Below the pieces are notes generated by a model, which saw nothing but the letters and a program-made list of their open reading frames with translations, was not told the origin of the DNA and made no database searches. Positions 43,141 through 55,140 of a stretch of DNA of 64,000 nucleotides are shown here, in pieces. Both the position numbers and the translations under genes were made by a program. This stretch comes from Diphasiastrum complanatum (taxonomy: Eukaryota > Streptophyta > Lycopodiopsida > Lycopodiales > Lycopodiaceae), in contig CM055110.1 of the NCBI GenBank assembly GCA_029204225.1, positions 2,246,659-2,310,658 of the forward strand, given 5' to 3'. The first letter of the stretch is position 1; every line of letters begins with the position of its first letter.

Positions 43141-44943
43141 ATTCTTGATTTTGCAGGAGAAGCCATATTAATTTATGAAGTGATTTCGGATCCAAAATGG
43201 ACCAAAAAAAGAATACAAGCAGTTGAGGATTTGAAGCACACACTTGTCACTGCACCCATTCTCCGAGCACCAAACTACCAACTAGAATTCCATGTTCATA
43301 CTAATGCTAGTAAGTATGCTACTGGAGTCGTCCTAACATAGCCAGGAGAATTCGGGAAAGACTACCCAATTTGTTTCCTCATCCAACAACTAGTCCTTGT
43401 TGAAGTAAATTATTCTACAACCGAAAGAGAGGATTTAGCAATGATATATGTTGCACAGAAGTTATGACATTATTTATTAGGAAATCAATTTAAACTCTAC
43501 ACGGATCATCAAACATTGCTATATCTGTTGAACAAACTATGCCTCTCTGGTCGTACAACACGATGGTTATTCATCCTTCTAGAGTTCGACTTTAAAATTA
43601 TCGTTAGGAAAGGTAAGCAAAATTTTCTTGTTGACCATTTATCCAGGATAGCATTAGTCAAGAAAGTCACAGAACCTATAAATGATGATCTACTGGATGC
43701 CTACCTATTCCAAATCGACGCTACTCCTAGATTTGATGAAGACGCAATCTCATTTTTATCAATCGAAGTAATGAATTCAACTATGTCTAAAGTCGATAAG
43801 CATAAACGGATTTTGAAGTCTAGATCTTATGTTCTAATTGCTGGACAAATGTATAAAAAATGTGTAGATGGAATAATAAGGAGATGTGTTAATGAGGATG
43901 AAGTAGAAAAAAGAATTTTCCTATCGCATGAAGGTGGAGGAGGAGGGCATTTCTCATTTGACATTTTTGCTAAGAAAATGTTATTGGCCGAATACTGGTG
44001 GCCGATGTTATTTAAGGACACTTACACACAAATCAAAACCTGTGATGTCTACCAAAGAATCAAGACTCCTCAACGAGTTGATTTTATGCCTTTAACTTCA
44101 ATAACCGAAGGAGAAACATTTCATAAATGAGGGATTTATTTTATAGGACCGATCGCCCGAGGTACTCAATCCAGATAGTCGCCACTAACTATGCTACAAA
44201 TTGGGTAGAAGCTAGAGCAACGAAGCAAGCTATTACCAAAGTTACAACCAAGATTTTGTATGAAAACATTCACCCGATTCAGTTGTCCAATAGAGTTAGT
44301 GAGTAACAGGAGCACTCACTTCCTCAATGATGTTGTACATAACTTCCTATCCCATTACTTTGTGAAACATTGCAAAAGTAGCCCATACTATTCTCGATGC
44401 AGCGGGTTAGCAGAATCCTCAAACAAGATCATCTTCCACATTCTGACCAAAAAATAGTTGAAGCCAGCCGAAACAATTGGGAGACAAAGTTATATTCAGC
44501 TATTTGGGCTTTCAAAACCACATCACATTCTTCCATGAAGATGACACCCTTTTAGTTTTACGGCCAAGAGGCGGTAATGTTGGTTGAATTTATCATTTCG
44601 TCTCTATGAGTTGCATATTTCGAGCAACTTGGTGAAGAAGCAACCATCAAGCACCGATTTCTTAACTTGGTTTTTAGGTTATCATGCCCAACTAGTAAAC
44701 AAATGCAGACAGAAGGCCTAGCATGATAATCATATTCGATTGAAGGAATTGGCTGAAGGAGATCGAGTTCTGCTCTATAGAACTCGAAAGATTAAACTAG
44801 GTAAACTCAAATTCCAAGGCCAAGGACCTTATGTGATCACCAAGATTCATACCAATGGATCTGTACAACTGGAAACATTAGACGGAATCCCATTAGACAC
44901 TTTGGTCAATGGATCTCGATTGCGCAAATTCTATACACCATAA
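43141..44943 (+). pseudogene. Gypsy K RNase H and integrase
   Basis: RNase H: LEFHVHTNASKYATGVVLT, STTEREDLAMIY, LYTDHQTLLYLLN, with a TAG for CAG near 43339 and TGA for CGA near 43465. Integrase: HHCC domain in LSHEGG, GHFSFD, YWWPMLFKD, CDVYQR, where the second zinc-binding Cys of CxxC is Tyr; degraded core (GIYFIGPI, then FTRFSCPIELVSNRSTHF, SGLAESSNKI); C-terminal GPY/F region intact at 44740-44943 (KFQGQGPYVITKIHTNGS). Several stops between 44127 and 44740. Confidence 0.85.
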
Positions 44944-45155
44944 AACTGTGATTTCTTTTTGTATATATGTACTGCTGGAACATTTCAGTGGACTTCCACC
45001 GGGCCTTACAAGCATATCAGAGAGAGTATGTCCACTCTCCGGATCCAACGATGCGACAATCGGCAATGTTTGCAAAAGATCTAACTCTGTTGGCGTTAGT
45101 GGCAACCAAATGAGACGATTGCCTTCCTACCCTAGCATTCGATCCAAATAAGCCG

Positions 45156-45398
45156 ATGGCCTCAAAGCAAATCAAAGATCAGCTGCCGATTGTTCGACTG
45201 TATTGTCGTGCGGCTATGATGGGAGGCTCTTGGGAATCCCACTTCACCGAATGGACAACTTCCAAGTGGATTGTCGGAGCCCACCGTTGTTTCCTGCCGC
45301 ATAATTTGGATTTCAATACTGCACGTCTTGATTTTATGGAGAAGGTGCAGTATCATTTAATTAAGATTCGGCGCGAAGCCAATAAACGTTCCCAATAA
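45156..45398 (+). CDS. Unidentified small frame between pol and the 3' LTR of gypsy K (80 codons)
   Basis: MASKQIKDQLPIVRLYCRAA continues through a Trp-rich segment (GGSWESHFTEWTTSKWIVG) and a basic C-terminus (KIRREANKRSQ). It starts at the first ATG after the integrase region and stops 50 bp before the LTR. Some gypsy elements carry extra genes here, but I cannot assign this one. It may be chance. Confidence 0.25.
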   Translation: MASKQIKDQLPIVRLYCRAAMMGGSWESHFTEWTTSKWIVGAHRCFLPHNLDFNTARLDFMEKVQYHLIKIRREANKRSQ

Positions 45399-45448
45399 CC
45401 ACATATTGCAGGTGTCGTGGGACCGCCACCAGTTTTGGTGGGGGATAC

Positions 45449-45960
45449 TGTTGGAGGGTTTGCGGATCCCAAGGCAACCCTAACCCTAGTTAATAAGTGA
45501 GAGGGATTTGGCACCCTGCGTGTGTAAGTCCAACCCGATGACCACATAGTTATTTGATTGATTAGTTAAAAGTCAATAAAAGGACTTTAGGCCTTTTTGC
45601 AGGACTTTTAATGTCGTAGGGCCTAAATGTCAAGTTGGTGAATAAAGTTGGGTTTCCCTCCAATTTTGATGGTTCCCACACTTTTTTAAATTTGAATAAA
45701 AAGAGAGGCAAGACTGGACCAATAGGATTCAGAGGCCAGGGTCCTCCTCTCTACTATAAAAAGGGACCAACTTGAGTTGTTCCTCATGTTCATTTCCTCA
45801 TTTCAATAAAGCAGATTGGTTCTCTTTATGAATGGATTGATGAATGTCCTTGCATTTCCTCTCTTTTCCTCCAGTTCTCATGCCTTCTTTGGATTTTGCT
45901 AATTGTTGGATCCGATCATTATTGGGATTGATATTTCTTATTCTTTTTGTGAGAGAGAAA
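45449..45960 (+). repeat. Gypsy K LTR (left end firm, right end approximate)
   Basis: Begins TGTTGGAGGGTTTGCGG straight after the polypurine tract. ATAAGTGAGAGGG, TTGGCACCCTGCG and GTGTAAGTCCAACCC match the early part of the gypsy I LTR. A TATA box (TATAAAAA) is at 45755-45762 and AATAAA near 45805, so promoter and poly(A) signals are in the expected order. Confidence 0.7.
45755..45762 (+). promoter_or_regulatory. TATA box of the gypsy K LTR
   Basis: TATAAAAA within CTACTATAAAAAGGGACC, about 45 bp before the AATAAA-containing R region. Confidence 0.6.
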
Positions 45961-46517
45961 AGGAGAGAGAGAAGAGTAAGTTTCTATCATTGTTGTTGAT
46001 TTAGGGTTAATGGATGTAGTGTTAATGCTTAGTGTTAATGGATGTTAGTGTTAGATCCTCCATTCATGTTGAAATCTGAACTATACTATCGCTCTCATGG
46101 GAACGAACCTACGTGTGACAACTAACTCCATCTCTTTGATGCTAGATTGACTAAATCTTGGATTCAGGTTAGGCAAGGAAAGAAACCCACTACAATAGAC
46201 AAATTTTGATTCTACTTTTGGCATGTGTTAGATGCTACAAAAGAAAACACTAATGATTCAAGGAAGACAAAGTGTTCAATAACTCCAAACTATGTCTTGA
46301 TCTCAAGTTTCTTGTGTTGATTACTCAAAACAATGGATTGTGAAAAATGGTCACTCGGATTTTGGACCTCCCCTACCCTCTTTAAGAGCTTATAACTCTT
46401 GATAGACACATCAAATTGATAAGCCAATGTGAGTGGAAGATGATTAGAATCAGCCCTGGGCGAACTTAGAGCATCTCAAGTGAGAAAGTCTTAGTCAACT
46501 AATATGATTTGTGAGAC

Positions 46518-48970
46518 TTGCACACCCTTTTAGAAATCATGGATGAAGGAGTGATATACGAATATTTTGGAATGTTAGGTTTAGAAGCAAAGTACATGCC
46601 ATTCGACAGGTTTAGTAACTTCTATAACTACTTTGCTTCATGGATATCAAACCATAGACACCAAGAGATACCAGTCACTCAAGATGAAAACAATGATCCT
46701 AGTCCAGGTTCAATCTTGCAACACAATCAAGGATCTCCAATTGCTAGCACTATGATACCACTAGTTCCTCCTACCAATTTGGATTACGTAACTGACATTC
46801 GAGCCAATGTCCCCTATGTAGAAGAACATGTAGAAATGATTAGAGTACCCTCATCTGATCAGGTTGAATCGCAGATGAGAAATTATAAATATTTGAATCA
46901 ATCAACAGATGAATGTATGGATGGAACTAGAATACCGATAGTTGAGACCACTACACTTAATTACAGTAAGAATGAGATAAGATTGGAAGAATTTGAAAAA
47001 GAAGAAGTGGAACTTGGAAATCATAGTATTTGAGAGGCCAGTAACTAAACCCCAGAAACCCTTGTTGGAAGAACCTGAGATACCAAGAATAGAGCTAGAG
47101 GGATTCCTTCTTGACCCACAACTAGTTGTGGATGTGAATGAAAACTTAGAGGAATTCTTCTCGGACCTTTACTTGGCTATAGACCTCTCACTGCAAGAAC
47201 CTAGTCCATCAACTACGAAGCCAAAACCACCCATTGAATTTAAGGGAGGTACCATTAAATTCAAACTTATCAGATCATGGGATAGTGGTGGCGCCTATGG
47301 GACTTTCATCACAAGAGCTTGAGTTGTTGATTCCTACCAAAGATCAAGAAAAAATAGATAATGATCTGTGACTAGCCTTAGCACTATTGCTACAGTAATA
47401 TGAGTCATTATCACCTGAAAAAGACAAATTGAGAAATCTAGTAGACTTGCACCTATACGACATACCACCAAAATCCAACATAGGTGAAACATCGACACAA
47501 CTTGAAAGTGAGAATACAACCTCCAATCTTGATGAGTATCTACTAAGAGAAAGAGACAGAATAGATCATGATACCTCAACAGATGAGATAGGTACCATGA
47601 ACACATTCGATAGAGAAATTGTGATCAAAGAAATACCTAACTCATTAGATGAGATCTCAGATGACAAAGAAACAACTATATCTGAATGGGAGACTATGCC
47701 AAAGGGTTAATCGAATCAACTTTTAACAAGACAAGGTATGACGATTGGGAAGTTAAAAGTGAGACAAGTAGAAGTGATAATCTCCAACTGCATGCTCCTT
47801 CTACTAGGCAAGATCCTAATTCTGCACAGGGCACTTGCGTAGTAAGCACTATACCAACACCAATAGTCATACCAAATGATACCAAGAAAATACCAAAAGT
47901 GGTAGGTCCTCTACCCTAGTTCCACTGAGATACCAATGAAGACACTCATAATCATGTCCGAGAATTTGAGACATCAATGGTTGTTAGTAGAATCATAAAC
48001 CCTACACATTGAATGATTATGTTTACGGCAACCCTTGCAGGAGAAGCTAGGAAATGCTATTACCATCTATCTATGGCATCTATTAATACCTTGGATGAAC
48101 TTTATCAGTTATTCTTGAGAGAATTTGGACTCAAGTACATTGTTGATACCCTAATGCTCGCCCTAACCATGATATAACATGAGTAAGGAGAATCCATGCG
48201 CTTATATGTTAGACGACTCAACGAACTTATTTGCCAATTAAACATTGGGCTAGCAACTGAGATATCGTCTCAGCTAGTACTCACATTTTTCTAGAAAGGC
48301 TTACAACCTGCTATCCAGTTAGAATTACATCAATCAGGAGTCTCGACATTTGAAAACACAGTGTTTAGAGCTATAATTATAGAGGATGTCTACCTAGATA
48401 CATATGGGAGTCAGCATATCACGAAGATGATGCAAGCCTTAAATTTTGAAAGGACTCCACCTATGTCTAGAAACAAACCATCAAATATGGAAAATTCACA
48501 CCCATCAAACCACCTAGTTGGAAGAGGAAGTATCAAGCCACTCTATCATGTTCCAATCCAAGTTCCAAATGTATTTGCAAATCATAGTGATGCACCAAAA
48601 AACCGATCATATGATGAAAATAGGCCTGAACCATACAGTCCTACGCTTGAAAGTATACATGAGCCATGGTTAGATAAGTGTGATACAATCAGAATACCTT
48701 GCATCAAGAGTGTATATCCGATGAGCAAAATTGTGGAAAAGAAGATATAACACAAATACACCCCGAGATAGTTAATATTGAACAAGACCCTTTAGAGGAC
48801 AGTACAAGGTTATTTCCCATGAAATTGAGACAACCTAGTGGGATTGTGCTAAGAAAAAAACTGGTCAAAACTTGATCATCATTTAGACCTATAAATGTAA
48901 ACCTAGAACCTATGAAGCACCTCAAGATAAAGAGGGAGGGATTAAATTCATGCAGTTACGGGCTAGTCAA
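46518..48970 (+). pseudogene. Gypsy gag region downstream of the K LTR
   Basis: Frames 46518-47033 (MHTLLEIMDEGVIYEYFGML, then acidic linker), 47037-47700 and 48005-48750. The last contains the Retrotrans_gag core: FTATLAGEARKCYYHLS, TLDELYQLFLREFGLKY, SMRLYVRRLNELICQL and KGLQPAIQLELHQSG. Stops are frequent, and one near 48180 follows a TAACATGAG stretch. It continues as linker to about 48970. Placed after the LTR at 45449, it is the gag end of a unit that would use that LTR as its 5' LTR, giving the order pol-LTR-gag. Confidence 0.75.
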
Positions 48971-49204
48971 CCATGAAGTTCTACATGGTAAGAGTGCAGA
49001 TTCACAGAGTGATGGTCATACATCTAAGAGCTTGGAAAACTCTCATTTATCTAAGAGTATGGAGTAATCAGTGTGGAACCCAAGATTGGAAGTGGTCAGA
49101 CTCTGATTACTCACATAAGGATAGTGTGGGTCCTTCCCTCGCTAAGGCATTTTGGCTGGACCAATCCCTAGCCAAAATTTGCTCGAACATCTCTCTAACT
49201 CAAG

Positions 49205-49830
49205 TAGAGTGCATTATTCATACATTATTTTGCTTTTGTACATTCCCTATTTGTGAGGAATTAATAGAAGCTTTGATCAGTAGCATTCTAGATGTACTCT
49301 ACTTGTGATATGTGTGCCATCATAAGGCATGGTGAAGATCATTCACATTTTTATTGTGGTTCCCCACACGTGTGAAATTTGCTGGATTTTTCGCATGGTA
49401 TTAGCGCCATACCATGCTTTGAATGCTATTAACATCACATGTATGAAGAATTTTGTGACAATTCAAGCTAGAAGTTAGCACTATTCTGTTGTCTAGTATT
49501 GAACAGTTTTTGGATCAAAGAGATTAGAATTGATATTCTCAGGTCTGAACAGAGGATGTACAAAATTCTGACAGTTCGCACGCGTGAAAATCAGAGGACT
49601 TCATTTCATTATATCTCCTTGATGTTAGGTCCAAACGTAGTGACATTATAGCTTCTGGAAATCTAGAAGAGTTTACTTTCCAGTGCAATTGGTTTCAATT
49701 CATTCTGATGAACCTAGTAGGAGACCCAAAACCCGAGTGGACGATTTTTGAATTGATTATTGTTGCTTGATTCATCATTAGAAATGAAAGAGAATCTCAT
49801 GTACATATATAGAGGGAGCATAAATTCGTG
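49205..49830 (+). mobile_element. 5' end of an element E-family copy, plus strand
   Basis: Matches the reverse complement of 53215-53815: LTR tail with CCCACACGTGTGAAA, a degraded PBS (TGGTATTAGCGCC, about 49397) and about 420 bp of leader, including AGAATTGATATTCTCAGG and GATGAACCTAGTAGGAG. No coding region follows. Confidence 0.75.
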
Positions 49831-50260
49831 GTACTACTAGGATTCAATGCATTTCCTACACCTATTCAAGTGTAAACTACTACCATATTGACACCTAACA
49901 GCTTGCATGCAGAAATTGCATCTAACTTCTAGCTACTTTTTCCAAATGTCAATTTCTCAACTAGATATGTACAAAAATATATGCATGTGTCCCTTACTAT
50001 ATTTGCATGCCACAATGCATATATGATGGCTCGAGTTTCTACAAGGTCATAGAACAATTCTATGTGTAAATCTATATGCTTGTCAATCTAGACATTGTGA
50101 CATTGTTGCATGTCATACTAGACCAACTAGACTTTATGCATGTCATCAAAACTTGATCTACCTAACCTAAAATTGCCCTAATCTACAAGGATATGTGCTC
50201 AATTCACACACCTTGAATATGTACAGTAAAATTATATGGGGACCCCCCAAATCAACATAT
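49831..50260. other. Anonymous AT-rich sequence
   Basis: No frame or repeat identified. It separates two oppositely oriented E-family fragments and may be the rest of the interrupted E 3' LTR or an unrelated insert. Confidence 0.35.
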
Positions 50261-50339
50261 GCAAGATAAATATTTTTTACAATTATTCATACTCCTTAAA
50301 ATATATCTGTCTGATGATGATGAAGATCTTTTGTGTGTA

Positions 50340-50971
50340 AATTCTTTGCTTTGCATTTGAATTGAATATGATCAAAGAATCCATCATAGCAGCACGCTTA
50401 CCAAATCCACGATAAGATCTCTTTGATAGAAATCTTTTCCAAATGCCTTTGAAAAATATTCCACCAATCTGCCACTATCATCAACATGCCTCCTCCATGC
50501 TTGATACTGAGTCTAAAGACTTTCTTAAGGATGTAAGTGTCCTCATTGGATGTTTCACTTACTCTCAAAAGAAGTTCACAATATGTCTCAAAACATGAAA
50601 AAACTCCTTTTTTCAAACTATGAGTACTAAACTCATTCTTGCTCCTACTCAATTTAAGAGCATACAAATGATGCTACAATATCTTGCTTTCTAGATGTTT
50701 TGGAAACATAATCAAGTCGCCAATAGCAAGAATTAATTCCAAACTAAAGACTTCATTCGAAACTAAAATAATCCTACTTGATCTTTGAGATGAACAAATC
50801 TCAACTAAGCAAGATAATACATCAACCAAAGAAAGAGAATCATACGTGAGTACTGTAGAATGAATACCACCTTTACTTAACCTTTATTTTCCATAAAATA
50901 AGAACAACAAGGACTTGGCCTTGTTCAATGATGAAGATCTCCTTGGAAATTCATGTTGAGGATACTCCTCC
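50340..50971 (-). other. Element E 3' region shared with element C
   Basis: About 600 bp align with 11640-12470 of element C at the DNA level, with gaps. Residue runs such as DTYILKKV (C: DTYILERV) and the ending KEILSWIW before a stop at 50398-50400 are shared. Frames in E are broken, and an alternative frame (FYQRDLIVDLVSVLL; C: LYQRDLIMDMVRVLL) is also similar, so coding status is open. No Pol domain is recognisable. Confidence 0.7.
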
Positions 50972-52006
50972 TCAAACCTCGACCCCATCATAAGTTGGCT
51001 TTTCTCCATAGAATGGACTTTTGTTGCAATTAGAGACACTGTGGTCTCGGACCCTTCCAATAGATTCATAATCAATAACATCTCCATGCTCAAACACCTT
51101 TGAGATAGAGATTGTAAAGGCTATGTAGCCTTCCTTGGTTGATAAGCATCCAACCATGATCCATAAGCTTGGATCTCCATCCTTCTTTCTTTCCAAGAAA
51201 TCACATGCAAGGCAATAATCTTCAAGAACACTAAGGTACACAACCTTAGGCTTATAATTGAACAAGACTCCATATAGTGGATTCCTTCCATTAGCTCCGT
51301 AACTCCAAAAGACTTTGCATGATGGAAAATACACATGCACCATAAAACTTGAAGAGACAAGACATAGGCAACTGTTACTTGTGGAACCATCAATAGTAAA
51401 TGCAAAGCAAGAGACACCTTCCTTGCTTACTGATAAGGAAAGATGAACATCCGAGTGTACCAACTCCAAAGGATGTTTTGTCTTGGTAGAAGACATCAAA
51501 TATGGATCCACATGTGATTTTGCCATAGAACAAGCCTCTCTTGGCTTGATCTCCTTGACTATAATAGGCATAGATCTGAAATTGGAAACATGCAACCTCC
51601 TATGCCATACCTCCTCGGAAATACAAGTCTTCAAAGAAATATCACATTTAGTTGCATTTTCATGAACATCTAACTTGAAAATGCCTCCATATCTAGATCC
51701 ACATGCTAGGATCTTATTGTCTTTCTTAATAATACAACTATTGACATTGAAATCCACATCAAAACCATCATCTAATAACTTTCCAAGACTAATCATACTC
51801 TTTGTGAGATTAGGACCATAAAGTACATCGAAAAGTGTAAAACTCATTGAGGATGCAAGTTTTAAGGATATACATCCAACTCCTTCAATAAAACATGTAT
51901 TACCAACAACAGTCTATATTGATTTCTTTGGATCTGGCACAGATTCAATAGAAACAAAAGAATCTTTGGTGCAACTCATATGTGATGATGCACCACTATC
52001 AATATA
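50972..52006 (-). pseudogene. Element E protease and partial integrase
   Basis: The protease DSGASSHM is present just after 52006, but the Trp before it is a TGA stop. From 51847 the frame is open to 50972: GLDDGFDVDFNVNSCIIKKD-type protease tail, pre-integrase (VWHRRLHVSNFR), then integrase reduced to LVHSDVH with the first catalytic Asp, FAFTIDGSTSNSCLC, and the C-terminal SLWIMVGCLSTKEGY and HGDVIDYES. The RSDxGGE and AERKN motifs are missing. The layout mirrors element C, although E retains slightly more of the integrase N-terminal half. Confidence 0.8.
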
Positions 52007-52877
52007 TCAATCTACATCTTTAAAAGGAGTAGAGGAGAAAATAGACATCATGAGAGATGCTTCTCCTTCACTTGCATGTGAGTCTTCTATGGTAAAATTG
52101 GCTTGATCTTCTTGAGTCTTCTTCTTGAATATAGAAGAATGAGTTGAATCATCTTCTATTCCTCCATAGTCTTTGTCCTTTGCTTTGTCCTTTGATTTGT
52201 CCTTGGAGAAGACTTGAGAAAATTGGTCCTTGCTCCTTCCTCTTGACTTGTCCTCGACAAAGTGAGCTTTGCCATAACCTCCATCCTTCCTTGAAAGTGT
52301 CTTGCAGCTTGTTCTTTTGCATACAATCTTCAGCAATAAGAACATCATGCAGAGTCTCCATAGTTGATAGCTCCTCCATTATGGCATAAGTTTGCACAAG
52401 ATTTACATACTCTTCTCTAAGTTCATTAAGGACTACTTGAACAAGTTCTCTGTTCTCTAGAGTATCTCCTATGCATGCTATTTCTATGTGAAGATCTTTA
52501 ACTCTCATTACAAAATTTGAAGCACTTTCATCAAGTCTTTGAAAACTAGAAAAGGTCTGATTTCTAAGAGTAAGAAGTCTTGGTGTGATATTTGCTTCAA
52601 AAATGTTTTTAAGGGTTTCCCAAGCATGCTTGGCCAAGTTGCAAGAACTTATTTCTCTCAACAAGAGATGTTCAACTTACCAATATGAAGAGCAATTCTT
52701 GATCTCTTCAACTTCAATTCCTAATACTATGTCCATTACATCATATAGAACCAACAAAGATTCTATTTTATCTTTCCAAATTGAATAGTTAGAGGTAGAT
52801 AGTCTCTCACTAGCTTCTAAGAAAAGGCCTTCTATAGATGCCATGAATGCGAAGACTCCTTGTAATTTGGACAACAA
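52007..52877 (-). pseudogene. Element E gag
   Basis: MASIEGLFLEASERLSTSNY starts the UBN2-type Gag (52877-52677); after a stop it continues 52664-52149 (MLREISSCNLAKHAWETLKN, ESASNFVMRVKDLHIEIACI) and, after a frameshift, to 52007 with a basic KDKSKDKAKDKD linker. The CCHC knuckle seen in C at this point is not intact. Closest in the window to element C. Confidence 0.85.
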
Positions 52878-53576
52878 AATGGAATTAAATTGTTAATTCT
52901 CTTTCACTATAGGAACTAAAACAATTGGGTGTACTACCAAATCCTATGTAAAATCTTGCAATAGCTCTGTGAGATCTTGCTCACAATAGAAAATCAATCA
53001 CTTTGAATTTGGATCTAGCCTTTGTAACCTGATGAAGCACTTACAAGTCAGATGTCATATTTTCCCACAAGTTTCAAATGAATGAAAAACACTCAAAATA
53101 CACACATGCAACTCAAACACAATCCTTTGTGTGAAATGATGTGACTATGACAACAAGAATCTTGACTTATCCAATTATACCTTTGATTGACTACACAACT
53201 GTGAATGATGAAACATGCAATCAAAATGATCAAACCAAAAAGTGTCCACTCGGGTTTTGAGCTTATAACTCCTACTAGGTTCATCAGATTGATTTGGACT
53301 TGGTTGTAATAGAAAGTAGACTCTTCTAGCTTTCTAGCTATAATGTCATTACCTTTGGATCTAACATCAAGGAAGTAGAATGAAATGATTTTTTCACATG
53401 TGTGAAAAGTCAAAATTCCATACATCCTCTGTTCTGGGCTGAAAATATCAATTCTAACCTCATCGATCCAAAAACTATTCAAGAATAGATAGCAAAAAAG
53501 GCTAAACGGTGTCCTAGCTTGAATTGACAAAAAAAATTTCATACACCTAATGTTAGTAGCATTCAAAGCATGGTAT

Positions 53577-53589
53577 GGCTCTGATACCA
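53577..53589 (-). other. Element E primer binding site
   Basis: TGGTATCAGAGCC on the minus strand, directly after the LTR end; initiator-Met tRNA type. Confidence 0.9.
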
Positions 53590-53830
53590 TGTGGAAGATC
53601 CAACAACTTCACACGTGTGAGGAACCACAACAAAAGTGTGAATGATCTTTACCATGCTTTATGGTGGCACACAAATCACTTGCAGAGTAATACTACAATC
53701 TGCCAATAGATCTGAGGCTAGAGCACAATCTAGAATGCTACAGATCAAAGCAACTCTAATTCCTCACAAATAGGGAAAATATATAAGCAAAATAATGTAT
53801 GATGAATATATATTTTTTAAATTCTTCACA
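53590..53830 (-). repeat. Element E 5' LTR (about 241 bp)
   Basis: TGTGAAGAATTTAAAA at 53830 and ATCTTCCACA at 53590. Contains TTCACACGTGTGA near 53606. Short compared with the C, D and M LTRs. Confidence 0.7.
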
Positions 53831-54020
53831 TTCCTGTCCAGTTCACATATTCTGTAAATTTGTCAAGTACTTCTGATTTGTTGTGAATGAAGTAGACTCT
53901 GGCGAACTTACTGTAGTTTTCAAAGAAGGTGATATAGTACTTTAAGCCTCATAAAAGGTCCACAAATGTCCGAATGTACCAGCTCCAAAATCCTTGTTGT
54001 TTCATAGGAGTCTCCAGTGA
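53831..54020 (-). pseudogene. Copia integrase scrap (F), copia B type
   Basis: Minus-strand reading gives ETTRILELVHSDICGPF and ARVYFIHNKSEVLDKFT, closely similar to the copia B integrase but with the first catalytic Asp retained. It is cut by element E at 53830 and abuts a gypsy gag fragment near 54020. Confidence 0.8.
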
Positions 54021-54545
54021 AAGGAATTCAGGAAGTAGTAACCAGGTTACTACACGGCCTGGTTCAACTTGATTGTAACATATGCGTGCCTGCTTTCTCA
54101 TTAAACCGAGAAAGATTCTTAGTTTGTCAACGTCAATTCCTTTGTTATTTGTATTAGCAATCGACTCAAACTGCAAGACATAGCTGTATGCATCATCTGA
54201 AGTAGTTCCCTTAAAACAATCATACTTGATTTTTGAAATGGGAGTGAAATGTGGAGCAGGACCCTCCATATCGAAGCTAAGTAAGAGTTCGAAAAGCTGG
54301 TCAGTGATGTCTTCGAGATTTTTTCGACTCGTATCTGCACACTGTCTTCGTAAAAATTCCTCTCTAAGCTTACGATATCATTCTAATCGGGATTTTCTAT
54401 CTGACATACACTAGGAATGGAGATGGAAGTGTCAATTTCTTATTAACTTTCTTTAGCTATCCCTGGCAACGGCGTCAAAAATTTGGGCGCCGTATCAGAA
54501 AAACACCAGTAGACTGGCTGAAGGCGTGTTCAAATTTTTTTTGGC
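54021..54545 (-). mobile_element. Gypsy H scrap: Asp-type PBS and gag N-terminus
   Basis: Minus strand: PBS at 54465-54477, leader, then a gag frame from 54269 (MEGPAPHFTPISKIKYDCFK, AYSYVLQFESIANTNNKGID, LRIFLGLMRKQARICYNQ). The LTR side is lost at about 54545, where copia L begins. Gag and PBS type fit the Tat/Athila group. Confidence 0.7.
54465..54477 (-). other. Gypsy H primer binding site, Asp-tRNA type
   Basis: TGACGCCGTTGCC followed by AGGGA on the minus strand, one base from TGGCGCCGTTGCC. Confidence 0.75.
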
Positions 54546-55140
54546 ATGGATAATCCACGCGTGGATGTTCCACGCAAACAAAATTTCGGAAAATCGACTA
54601 AGTGTCGGGTCTCGCGTGGATACTTTGCGTGGATAAACACAAAGTTTTCTAGTTGTGATCAAGGCCGAGGTCAAGGATGCGGCTATTCTAGGCAAAATAA
54701 ACCTGGAAATTGTAGGTATTGCAACAAACCTGGCCATTGGGAGCGTGAATGCTTCAAGAAATAGAAGGAGATGGAACAAAGAAAAGACAAAGAGCAAGCA
54801 GGAAATTATGCTGATCAACATATGCACAGAAGCTTGTAATTTCTAGGGATGTTACATTTGTCGAGATGGGCCGAGGTGAACAATCTGAAGTAATCACTGA
54901 ACCTTTTAATGAGGGGGTAAAAGTACAGGGCAAGAAGGAAGTGGATTCTGATATAGAAAATCCATTGGACAAAGGCAAGCCTGATGTTGAAATTCCCAAG
55001 AGAGTACCTAAATGGTACTTATCAGTCACAAACGGTGCAAAGAAGGGAGATACTCCCGAATCTAGTAAGCAAGAAGAGCTTAGAAGATCAAGTAGAAATC
55101 GAAAACCTCCTGCAAGATTAGAGATGAATCTAGCCCTAAC
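54546..55140 (+). pseudogene. Copia L Gag knuckle joined to the pre-RT spacer
   Basis: 54546-54764 ends in a CCHC knuckle (CRYCNKPGHWERECFKK). The next coding-like block, 54866-55140, is already the spacer before RT (EELRRSSRNRKPPARLEMN). Protease and integrase have therefore been deleted between about 54765 and 54865. Confidence 0.75.

Larger units (their letters stand above)
40960..45960 (+). mobile_element. Gypsy K: decayed non-chromoviral Ty3-gypsy element
   Basis: Protease, RT, RNase H and integrase in gypsy order on the plus strand, then a polypurine tract (TTTTGGTGGGGGA, about 45434-45446) and an LTR starting TGTTGGAGGG at 45449. There is no chromodomain; the integrase end (GPYVITKI, NGSRLRKFYTP) resembles the Tat/Athila group. 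Stops, frameshifts and at least one deletion disable it. The 5' LTR is not found; the right LTR end is approximate. Confidence 0.75.
50261..53830 (-). mobile_element. Element E: decayed relative of element C, minus strand
   Basis: 5' LTR 53590-53830 (TGTGAAGAATTT...CTTCCACA), PBS 53577-53589, leader, gag from 52877, protease, partial integrase, a 3' region shared with element C (about 50970-50340), polypurine-like TTTAAGGAGTA (50290-50300) and a 30-bp stub of 3' LTR (50261-50291). No RT or RNase H lies between integrase and the 3' end, as in C. Confidence 0.75.
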
